Of a DNA stretch of 7,403 bases, positions 1-4,888 are shown piece after piece (the first letter of the stretch is position 1; every line of letters starts with the position of its first letter). A program made the translations under genes and the position numbers. The notes beneath the pieces were generated by a model. The model ran no database searches. It had not been told where the DNA came from and worked only from the letters and a program-made list of their open reading frames with translations. This DNA is from Villigracilis sp900696595. Lineage in GTDB: Bacteria; Chloroflexota; Anaerolineae; Anaerolineales; Villigracilaceae. The stretch lies in NCBI GenBank assembly GCA_030263615.1, contig SZPH01000120.1:1-7403 (forward strand), read 5' to 3'.

Positions 1-10
1 AATGGCTTGC

Positions 11-74
11 GGCGTGACTGTGGCTTCTTGTTTTGTTTAGGCATAAACCAAACTTACACGGTCACGCCCTTTTT
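11..74 (+). terminator. Long hairpin followed by T-run, terminator-like
   Basis: Bases 11-22 pair with 57-68 over 12 positions, one of them a G-T wobble (19 with 60). An inner stem continues with 30-33/50-53 and 35-39/44-48 and is capped by the tetraloop GGCA (40-43). A run of five T (70-74) follows one base after the outer stem. This fits a rho-independent terminator for a gene upstream of the window, though the structure is longer than usual. A structured RNA or the edge of a small mobile repeat is also possible. No coding region can be supported in 1-196. Confidence 0.45.
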
Positions 75-90
75 GTCTAGCTTTTCATGC

Positions 91-126
91 ACCAAAGCCG
101 TTTGGTACTGCAAAATTCATTTTGCA
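91..126. repeat. Two adjoining small hairpins; second is copy A of the TGCAAA hairpin
   Basis: Bases 91-96 (ACCAAA) pair perfectly with 101-106 (TTTGGT) around the loop GCCG. Immediately after, TGCAAAAT (109-116) is the exact reverse complement of ATTTTGCA (119-126). The second hairpin is preceded by TAC and is almost identical to the one at 608-628 beyond the GNAT gene. The two hairpins lie just upstream of the GNAT ribosome binding site and could be a mobile palindromic repeat or a 5' leader structure. Confidence 0.6.
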
Positions 127-196
127 AGTCGCCATGCGTCTTTTCAGACAGACCAGCGTCTATTCCATGTACCAACTCCTCGCACAGGAAACCCTC

Positions 197-604
197 ATGC
201 AAAATATCGAATATCGCATCAACCAAACCATCAGCGTGGAGCAATTCATTGACCTGTTAACTCGCTCTACGCTTGCGGCGCGCCGCCCGCTCGAAAACAC
301 GGAACAAGTCCAGCGTATGTTGGATCACGCCAACCTGACCGTCACCGCCTGGGACGGCGACAAACTCGTCGGCGTTGCGCGCTCTTCAACCGACTTCTCC
401 TTCTATTGCTACCTCTCCGACCTCGCCGTGGATGAATCGTATCAGCGCTCGGGAATCGGCAAAATGCTTGTGACGCTCACGCGCATTGTCGCAGGAGAAG
501 AGGCTTCGCTCATCCTGCTTTCCGCCCCCGCCGCGATGGAGTATTATCCCAAAGTCGGGTTTGAAAAACTGGAAAATGCCTTTGCCATCAAACGAGAGAA
601 ATAA
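197..604 (+). CDS. GNAT-family N-acetyltransferase
   Basis: This 135-residue protein is a compact single-domain GNAT acetyltransferase, expected to move an acetyl group from acetyl-CoA to an amine in the cytosol; the acceptor cannot be told. The acetyl-CoA pyrophosphate-binding motif A is visible as QRSGIG (residues 83-88), after the strand YLSDLAVDE (72-80). Motif B is EYYPKVGF (115-122), with the usual aromatic pair and the GF turn. The length is normal for a minimal GNAT. The start at 197 was chosen because AGGAA (186-190) lies six bases upstream; the in-frame ATG at 122 would add 25 residues unlike the family and would run the gene through the 109-126 hairpin. It stands alone, flanked by twin hairpins, 74 bases before the next gene. 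Family is secure; substrate unknown. Confidence 0.9.
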   Translation: MQNIEYRINQTISVEQFIDLLTRSTLAARRPLENTEQVQRMLDHANLTVTAWDGDKLVGVARSSTDFSFYCYLSDLAVDESYQRSGIGKMLVTLTRIVAGEEASLILLSAPAAMEYYPKVGFEKLENAFAIKREK

Positions 605-607
605 AAG

Positions 608-628
608 TACTGCAAACTTCAGTTTGCA
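608..628. repeat. Copy B of the TGCAAA hairpin
   Basis: TGCAAACT (611-618) is the exact reverse complement of AGTTTGCA (621-628), with TC between, and TAC precedes it. The 21-base unit matches the one at 106-126 at 19 positions. The two differences (115 versus 617 and 120 versus 622) are base-pairing partners, A-T in one copy and C-G in the other, so the stem is kept. It begins four bases after the GNAT stop codon. No T-run follows, so it is not a classical terminator. Confidence 0.7.
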
Positions 629-678
629 CCGCTGAAATAACCCGATTACCCATTCCGCGCAAGTATTTCAACCACGCC

Positions 679-1074
679 ATGAACACCATCGCCAAAACCC
701 ACATCATCCTCTACGTCAAAGACCAAACCCGCAGCGCGGAGTTCTACTCCCGCGTTTTGAACTGCGAACCGTCCCTCGACGTGCCTGGAATGACCGAATT
801 CATCCTCTCCGAAACCTGCGTTCTGGGACTCATGCCCGAAGCGGGAATCAAACGCCTGCTTGGAAGCCGCCTGCCCGATCCCGCACGAGCGGGTGGGATT
901 CCGCGAGCCGAACTCTACCTGCGCGTCGAAAATGCCTCCAACTTTCATGATCGCGCGCTCACTGCAGGCGCGTACGAATTGAGCGAACTCGCTGACCGCG
1001 ACTGGGGCGACCGCGCCGCGTATAGTCTCGACCCAGATGGTCATGTGCTGGCGTTTGCGGAAAAAATCGAATAA
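679..1074 (+). CDS. VOC (glyoxalase/dioxygenase superfamily) protein
   Basis: This 131-residue protein has the paired beta-alpha-beta-beta-beta layout of the vicinal oxygen chelate fold. The first module opens with the strand THIILYVKD (7-15) and the helix SAEFYSRVL (19-27). The second opens with AELYLRVEN (77-85) and ends with SLDPDGHVLAFAE (116-128), a typical VOC closing segment. His8 and Glu78 sit where metal ligands usually lie, but the final Glu of the common GNxxEL form is replaced by Ala125, so metal binding and catalysis are uncertain. Relatives include glyoxalase I, fosfomycin- and bleomycin-resistance proteins and dioxygenases; nothing here selects one. No convincing Shine-Dalgarno site precedes the ATG at 679, but the N-terminal strand begins at once, which supports this start. 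It ends 48 bases before the hydrolase gene. Confidence 0.85.
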   Translation: MNTIAKTHIILYVKDQTRSAEFYSRVLNCEPSLDVPGMTEFILSETCVLGLMPEAGIKRLLGSRLPDPARAGGIPRAELYLRVENASNFHDRALTAGAYELSELADRDWGDRAAYSLDPDGHVLAFAEKIE

Positions 1075-1076
1075 CC

Positions 1077-1105
1077 TTGCGTCCTTTTGATCGTCCCTGC
1101 GTCTA
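1077..1105 (+). repeat. Leader block with two GCGTC units, copy 1
   Basis: TTGCGTC (1077-1083) and CCCTGCGTCTA (1095-1105) lie in the leader of the alpha/beta hydrolase gene, with the second unit ending 17 bases before its ATG. The same two units, at the same 18-base offset, recur at 4578-4606 upstream of the small CC-protein gene. The role is unknown; it may be a recurrent leader or promoter-proximal element. Confidence 0.4.
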
Positions 1106-1122
1106 TCTTTACGGAGATCAAA

Positions 1123-2001
1123 ATGTCCAAACTCAACCAGCAGTTTCAATTACCAGGCGGTCGCAGACTCGGCTATGACGAGTACGGTTCACCCAATGGA
1201 AAGCCGCTGTTCTATTTTCACGGCTCGCCAAGTTCGCGCCTTGAGTTTTCGTTGTATGGCAACGATGAGACGCTGCGCTCGTTCGACGCGCGCGTGATCG
1301 CGGTGGATCGCCCTGGAGTGGGACTCTCCGATTTCCAGCCCAAGCGCCGCCTGCTGGATTTTCCCAAAGACATCCTTGCGCTGGCGGATCATCTGCGTAT
1401 CGAACATTTTGCCATCCTTGCGTATTCGCTCGGAGGTCCCTATGGTTTCGCTTGCGCCTTTGCCATTCCCGAACGCTTGAGCAGGGTGGGGATCGTCAGC
1501 GGGGCGGCATTGTTCACAGAACCTGAACTCGTTCAAAACGTCAACGCAGGGACGCGCCGCTTCCTGAACCTGCCGCGCGAAAACCCGCTGGCTTCGCGCT
1601 TGTTTTTGTGGATCCTCGGCATGACCGCCCGTTTGTCTCCTAAAAGTTTGATCGCGCAAGCCCGCTCGCTCCTGCCTGAGCCTGACCGCGTTGCCATCGA
1701 AACGAACCCCGCGTTACAACTTGGATTTGTCAACGCGGTGCGGGAGTCATTCCGCCAGGGAGTGCGCGGCGCGTTCCACGAGTCCCTGCTCTCGGTCACA
1801 GACTTCGGCTTTCGCTTGCAGGACATTCAAACGCCGATTCTGCTCTGGCACGGGGAAGCGGATCAAAACATCCCTGTCGCGATGGCTCGGTTTGTAGAAT
1901 CCGCCGTCCCGAAATGTGAGGCGAAGATTTATCCCAACGAAGGGCATTTGTCGATGTTCAAGAAACATAGCGCGGACATCATCCGTGCATTAACAGCGTA
2001 G
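1123..2001 (+). CDS. Alpha/beta-fold hydrolase
   Basis: This 292-residue serine hydrolase of the alpha/beta fold has all the expected marks. They are the oxyanion-hole loop FHGSPSSR (32-39), the DRPGVGLSD segment (62-70), the nucleophile elbow AYSLGG (100-105) with Ser102, the acid Asp247 in WHGEADQNIP (242-251), and His275 in NEGHLSMF (272-279). The elbow has Ala instead of the first Gly of GxSxG, a tolerated variant. Residues about 130-220 form the variable lid. No signal peptide is seen, so it is probably cytosolic. The substrate (ester, lactone, epoxide or other) cannot be read from sequence. The start at 1123 has GGAG (1113-1116) six bases upstream; the upstream ATG at 1087 lacks one and adds 12 residues before the natural N-terminal strand. 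The TAG stop overlaps the first base of the following palindrome. Confidence 0.92.
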   Translation: MSKLNQQFQLPGGRRLGYDEYGSPNGKPLFYFHGSPSSRLEFSLYGNDETLRSFDARVIAVDRPGVGLSDFQPKRRLLDFPKDILALADHLRIEHFAILAYSLGGPYGFACAFAIPERLSRVGIVSGAALFTEPELVQNVNAGTRRFLNLPRENPLASRLFLWILGMTARLSPKSLIAQARSLLPEPDRVAIETNPALQLGFVNAVRESFRQGVRGAFHESLLSVTDFGFRLQDIQTPILLWHGEADQNIPVAMARFVESAVPKCEAKIYPNEGHLSMFKKHSADIIRALTA

Positions 2002-2051
2002 TCGGCGTTCTCCAACGCCGACGGGCGCGTATGAGAACGCGCCCTACGCGG
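2001..2051. repeat. Inverted pair of REP-like palindromes
   Basis: GTCGGCGTT (2001-2009) pairs with AACGCCGAC (2014-2022) around CTCC. GGGCGCGT (2023-2030) then pairs with ACGCGCCC (2037-2044) around ATGAGA, and CTACGCGG (2044-2051) follows. The first carries the core CGTTCTCCAACG (2006-2017). The second carries CGTTCTCATACG on the minus strand (2028-2039), so the two are the same element facing opposite ways, as in bacterial REP/BIME pairs. Neither is followed by a T-run. They sit between the hydrolase and the membrane-protein/sigma operon. Confidence 0.7.
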
Positions 2052-2091
2052 AACATTTTAGTAAAACCAGTATCTTGCATGAGGAGAAACC

Positions 2092-2730
2092 ATGAATCAA
2101 AAATCTGTCGCTCAACTTGGCTTCTGGTCAGCCATCGTCGTAACGCTGATGTTGATTGTCTTCCCGCTATCGCTGGCGTTCAACTGGTCGCTCAACATCG
2201 CTTACGGCTCGTCGTTCCTGCTCGCGCCCGCGTTCGTGACGATGATGGTCAGCGTTCACCATTACGCCGCGCCAGAGAAAAAAGTGTGGAGCCAACTTGG
2301 GCTTTCGTTTGCGATCATCTACGCGGTGATGTGCTCGCTGACGTATTACGTTCAATTGACGTTCGTCAAAAGCAATTACCTGCCCATCACGGAAGAGGCG
2401 GTCAAGCCGTTCGTCTTCATCCCTGGCACACCGATCTTCGCGCAGGACATGCTTGGCTATGTGTTCTTCTGTCTCGCCACCCTCGCGGCGGGACCCGCCT
2501 TCACGGGCGGCAAACTCGAAGCGTGGATCAAGTGGCTGTTCATATTCAACGGAATTCTGTTCGCCATCCCCACGTTGATTCTCCCCACGCTGACCATGCC
2601 CGTCAACGCGGCTGGCACGGGAGTTGGGAATCAAGTCGGCGATTATGCCAATATCGTATGGTCATTTTACGTTGCCATTGCAACGGGATTACTGGCGAAT
2701 CTTTTCAAACGATTAAAATCAACGACATGA
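2092..2730 (+). CDS. Six-helix membrane protein of unknown function, first gene of the SigZ operon
   Basis: I do not recognise this 212-residue protein. It has about six hydrophobic helices (roughly residues 11-32, 36-57, 68-91, 118-138, 145-166 and 186-206) and a basic C-terminus (FKRLKSTT), so it is an inner-membrane protein. Possible landmarks are the HHYAAPEKK loop (56-64), an acidic loop around residues 100-103 and an FIPGTPIFAQD segment (109-119) between helices 3 and 4. No transporter or enzyme signature is visible. The start is firm: GAGGAG (2081-2086) lies five bases before ATG. Its stop overlaps the next start as ATGA, and the next gene overlaps sigZ the same way. It may therefore sense a signal at the membrane or restrain the sigma factor, which is inference only. 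Confidence 0.85.
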   Translation: MNQKSVAQLGFWSAIVVTLMLIVFPLSLAFNWSLNIAYGSSFLLAPAFVTMMVSVHHYAAPEKKVWSQLGLSFAIIYAVMCSLTYYVQLTFVKSNYLPITEEAVKPFVFIPGTPIFAQDMLGYVFFCLATLAAGPAFTGGKLEAWIKWLFIFNGILFAIPTLILPTLTMPVNAAGTGVGNQVGDYANIVWSFYVAIATGLLANLFKRLKSTT

Positions 2731-3116
2731 GCGCTTCTCAAACCTTCCTCTTCGCGGGCGGAATTTACCATCTCGCCCTCGCAATCTTCCACGTCTTCTT
2801 CTGGCGCATCTTTCACTGGAAGAAAGACCTTGCCGCGCTGACGCGCATCAACCGCGCGGTCGTGCAAATCCTCAACCTGTGCCTGACCTTTCTCTTTATC
2901 GTCATGGCGTACGTTTCTTTCGTCCATGCTTCAGAGTTGATTTCCTCTCCGCTTGGACGTACAATTCTCGCCTCCATCGCGCTCTTTTGGATTCTGCGCT
3001 TGATCCTGCAATTCGTCTTTTTCGGCGCGCGGCACAGAGTTTCGATTCTCTTCATCGCCATTTTCGCCATCGGCGCTTCGCTCTATCTCCTTCCCTCCAT
3101 CTGGAGTCTTCCATGA
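2727..3116 (+). CDS. Four-helix membrane protein of unknown function, overlapping sigZ
   Basis: This 129-residue protein has four predicted membrane helices (about 5-27, 47-68, 78-98 and 104-124) and short loops. His15, His22 and His30-Trp31 cluster in and after helix 1 (GGIYHLALAIFH, FHWKK), and a basic stretch follows at 32-44. The family is not recognised; its size and helix count recall many small DUF membrane proteins. The start at 2727 shares four bases (ATGA) with the stop of the upstream gene and has no strong Shine-Dalgarno site of its own, so it probably depends on translational coupling. An in-frame start far upstream (2031) would overlap the whole upstream gene in another frame and is rejected. 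Its stop overlaps the sigZ start, also as ATGA. A role as anti-sigma or sensor partner is conceivable, but no cytosolic anti-sigma domain is visible. Confidence 0.82.
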   Translation: MSASQTFLFAGGIYHLALAIFHVFFWRIFHWKKDLAALTRINRAVVQILNLCLTFLFIVMAYVSFVHASELISSPLGRTILASIALFWILRLILQFVFFGARHRVSILFIAIFAIGASLYLLPSIWSLP

Positions 3117-3700
3117 ACGCGACTCTCGAAACCATCTACACCGACTTCCATTCCAAACTGCATCGCTTCATCGCGGGGCGCGTCCCCGACCCTGACACCG
3201 CTGATGACATTCTGCAGGACGTGTATCTCAAGATTCACGCGAAGATCGGCGGTTTGCGCGCAGAAGACCGCCTCAAAAGTTGGGTCTACCAGATCACGCG
3301 CAATGCCATCATTGACTACTACCGCCGCGCCTGCCCGCAGGATGAGCTGACCGAATCGCTCGCCTCTCCCCTCGACGATGAGCCTGACGCGGTTTCCCAA
3401 CTCGCATCCTCGGTCAAAGGTATGCTCGGCTGTCTCGACGACAAATACCGCGAAGCGCTGGAACTGACCGAATTGCAGGGACTCTCCCAGGTCGAACTGG
3501 CAACCAGACTCGATATAACGGTATCAGGCGCGAAGTCACGCGTGCAGCGGGCGCGGGAAAAACTCAAAGAGGCGTTTCTTGACTGCTGTCACTTCAAGTT
3601 CGACAGATTGGGCAAAGTCGTGGACTATCATCCCAATTGCGAGAAATGCGCCGACCCCAATTATCCCAACAACTGCGGCGATTCCGAAGAAGAGTGTTAG
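3113..3700 (+). CDS. sigZ: ECF-type RNA polymerase sigma factor, SigZ-like
   Basis: This 195-residue protein has the two-domain layout of extracytoplasmic-function sigma factors, which direct RNA polymerase to a small set of promoters. Sigma region 2 spans about 8-75, with TADDILQDVYLKIH (29-42) and the promoter-melting helix SWVYQITRNAIIDYYRR (56-72). Region 4 spans about 101-155, with the -35-binding helix-turn-helix QGLSQVELATRLDITVSGAKSRVQRAREKL (122-151, listed as position only; key residues L124, S125, E128, S138, K141, R143). The tail is distinctive: Cys158-Cys159-His160, DYH (171-173), Cys176-x-x-Cys179, Cys188 and Cys195. The CCHFxFDxxGxxxDY pattern is what I recall from SigZ proteins of Bacillus and relatives. 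The tail could bind a metal or respond to redox state. The start overlaps the stop of the upstream membrane-protein gene (ATGA), so the three genes are co-translated. No soluble anti-sigma gene lies alongside. Confidence 0.88.
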   Translation: MNATLETIYTDFHSKLHRFIAGRVPDPDTADDILQDVYLKIHAKIGGLRAEDRLKSWVYQITRNAIIDYYRRACPQDELTESLASPLDDEPDAVSQLASSVKGMLGCLDDKYREALELTELQGLSQVELATRLDITVSGAKSRVQRAREKLKEAFLDCCHFKFDRLGKVVDYHPNCEKCADPNYPNNCGDSEEEC

Positions 3701-3716
3701 GGTAAGGGACATTACT

Positions 3717-3738
3717 ATCGGCGCAAGAGAGCGCCGAT
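3717..3738 (+). promoter_or_regulatory. Perfect hairpin between sigZ and the HAD gene
   Basis: ATCGGCGC (3717-3724) pairs perfectly with GCGCCGAT (3731-3738) around AAGAGA. It begins 16 bases after the sigZ stop and ends five bases before the AAAAGGA ribosome binding site (3744-3750) of the next gene. There is no T-run, so it is a poor intrinsic terminator. It may stabilise the upstream message or shape translation of the HAD gene. Confidence 0.5.
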
Positions 3739-3756
3739 TACGCAAAAGGATTTTCC

Positions 3757-4458
3757 ATGCCCACATTCGACACCGTCGCATTCGACGCCGACGATACGCT
3801 CTGGCACAGCGAGCGCTATTATGCCCAAACGCAAGCCGAGTTCACCAAACTGCTCGCACATTATCGCGACGAAGAATATATCCACGCGCATCTCTACGAA
3901 GTCGAGTCGCGCAACATCCAGCATTTCGGTTACGGCGTGAAGGGCTTCGCGCTTTCGATGATCGAGACCGCGGTCGAACTCACCGAAGGGCGCGTTTCGG
4001 GGAATGACGTCAAAGCCATCATCACTCTCGCAAGGAATATGCTCAGCGCCGACATCGAACTGCTCGACGGCGTGAGCGAGACCATCGCCCAACTTGCGGA
4101 ACGCCACCGCCTGATGGTCATCACCAAAGGCGACCTGCTTGACCAGGAGAAAAAGATTCAACGTTCAGGCTTGAGGAAATATTTTCACCGCATCGAAATC
4201 GTCAGTGAGAAGACGCGCGAGAGTTATGCCCGCCTGCTCGCGGAACATTCCATCGCAACGCAGAAATTCTTCATGGTGGGCAACTCCCTGCGCTCGGACA
4301 TTTTGCCGATTCTCGAACTCGGCGGCAGCGCCGCATACATTCCGTATGAAATCACCTGGCAGCACGAAACCGCCGAAACGCCTGGCGGAGATGCTGGCTT
4401 TCATCAACTCGAACACATCGGGCAGTTACCCGCGCTGTTGGATCAATTGGAAAAATAA
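3757..4458 (+). CDS. HAD-superfamily hydrolase (phosphatase-like)
   Basis: This 233-residue protein carries all four haloacid dehalogenase-superfamily motifs. Motif I is FDADDTL (9-15) with nucleophile Asp10 and acid/base Asp12; motif II is ITKG (122-125) with Thr123; motif III is Lys152 in SEKTRES (150-156); motif IV is GNSLRSD (175-181) with the metal-binding acid at Asp181. Residues about 17-100 form a mostly helical C1-type cap, which selects small phosphorylated substrates in relatives. Asp13 and Thr14 fit a Mg2+-dependent phosphatase rather than a dehalogenase. No signal peptide is present, so it should be cytosolic. The substrate is unknown. The start at 3757 has AAAAGGA six bases upstream and places motif I at the N-terminus as expected. 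It is 56 bases after sigZ and may be read with it; a strong terminator follows. Confidence 0.93.
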   Translation: MPTFDTVAFDADDTLWHSERYYAQTQAEFTKLLAHYRDEEYIHAHLYEVESRNIQHFGYGVKGFALSMIETAVELTEGRVSGNDVKAIITLARNMLSADIELLDGVSETIAQLAERHRLMVITKGDLLDQEKKIQRSGLRKYFHRIEIVSEKTRESYARLLAEHSIATQKFFMVGNSLRSDILPILELGGSAAYIPYEITWQHETAETPGGDAGFHQLEHIGQLPALLDQLEK

Positions 4459-4468
4459 CCTGATTCAG

Positions 4469-4536
4469 GCGGACGTTCTCGAACGTCCGCTACGCGCCTG
4501 CGTATGGGTGTCCGCGTAGGAGACGTTCCTAGCGTC
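4469..4536. repeat. REP-like palindrome cluster
   Basis: GCGGACGTT (4469-4477) pairs perfectly with AACGTCCGC (4482-4490) around CTCG and holds the core CGTTCTCGAACG (4474-4485), one base different from the core at 2006-2017. CTACGCG (4490-4496) pairs with CGCGTAG (4513-4519). A weaker stem, GACGTT (4522-4527) with AGCGTC (4531-4536, one G-T pair), follows. The last two look like decayed copies, one containing CGTATGGG as the reverse-oriented unit at 2028 contains CGTATGAG. It occupies the gap between the HAD stop and the terminator. Confidence 0.65.
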
Positions 4537-4552
4537 GGCGGAAACAAATCAG

Positions 4553-4579
4553 AACCGCGCCAACTTCGGCGCGGTTTTT
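4553..4579 (+). terminator. Strong rho-independent terminator
   Basis: AACCGCGCC (4553-4561) pairs perfectly with GGCGCGGTT (4568-4576) around the loop AACTTC, and a run of five T (4575-4579) closes it. It lies 94 bases after the HAD stop and 52 before the next start, so it ends the sigZ/HAD transcription unit. The sequence 5' of the stem is A-rich but lacks an A-run, so termination on the minus strand is less likely. Confidence 0.9.
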
Positions 4580-4631
4580 GCGTCTTTTCCCAAACCCCTG
4601 CGTCTACAAAAACAAGAAAGGAGACGCAACC
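4578..4631 (+). promoter_or_regulatory. Leader with repeated GCGTC block and possible Shine-Dalgarno-masking stem
   Basis: The leader repeats TTGCGTC (4578-4584) and CCCTGCGTCTA (4596-4606), with the same spacing as at 1077-1105. TGCGTCT at 4599-4605 is the exact complement of AGACGCA (4622-4628), which overlaps the ribosome binding site AAAGGAG (4617-4623). TGCGTCT at 4579-4585, at the edge of the terminator T-run, could pair with the same target. A weak translational switch is possible, but seven base pairs with a 16-base loop may also be chance. Confidence 0.35.
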
Positions 4632-4856
4632 ATGTTTAACTATACCGATGTACTCGCCCACCTGGAGCGTCGAAACGACTTACTGCGCGAAGTGGAAAAC
4701 GAACGCCTGGTAAAAATTGCGCTGTCCGCCCTGCGCGCCCGCAAAGCGGAGAAGAAAGCCAAAACCCAACAGAGTGAAAGACCCAAGACTGAAGATGTTG
4801 CCTGTTGCGAAACCGCAACCGTGTCACGCGAAATTCACTCCGCAGCCAATAATTGA
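4632..4856 (+). CDS. Small charged helical protein with a CC pair, function unknown
   Basis: This 74-residue protein is not assigned to a family. Residues 5-48 should form one long amphipathic, possibly coiled-coil helix rich in Leu, Arg, Lys and Glu (LERRNDLLREVENERLVKIA, 11-30, then ALRARKAEKKAK). A polar stretch with a vicinal pair Cys58-Cys59 follows. There is no signal peptide or membrane segment. The start at 4632 has AAAGGAG eight bases upstream; an in-frame ATG at 4578 would lie in the terminator T-run. It is the first gene after the terminator and lies 32 bases before the permease gene, so it probably belongs to that operon. The CC pair could bind a soft metal or take part in thiol exchange with the CSC motif of the permease; this is inference. 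Confidence 0.7.
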   Translation: MFNYTDVLAHLERRNDLLREVENERLVKIALSALRARKAEKKAKTQQSERPKTEDVACCETATVSREIHSAANN

Positions 4857-4888
4857 ATGCTGATAACGCAAAGGGATCAGAAACCAAA

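Noticed and set aside
646..1149. A 167-codon open frame on the minus strand across the VOC gene
   Set aside because: It is antisense to a well-supported VOC gene and its translation shows no recognisable family; long antisense frames are expected at this GC content.
679..2001. GNAT, VOC and hydrolase genes as a resistance or detoxification cassette
   Set aside because: Gaps of 48 and 74 bases with separate leaders and very common families do not show a shared function.
2167..2634. A 155-codon minus-strand open frame
   Set aside because: It is antisense to the six-helix membrane gene, with a biased, charged composition typical of shadows of hydrophobic genes.
2031..2726. Long 5' extension of the four-helix membrane protein frame from an ATG at 2031
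   Set aside because: It starts inside the palindrome loop, overlaps the whole six-helix gene in another frame, and translates to an Arg/His-rich sequence with no membrane character. The ATG at 2727 is the natural start.
4853..4888. TTG start for the permease giving 12 extra residues
   Set aside because: It overlaps the upstream stop and adds a polar segment before the first hydrophobic region. The ATG at 4889, with AAGGGA upstream, is better, although its spacing is long.
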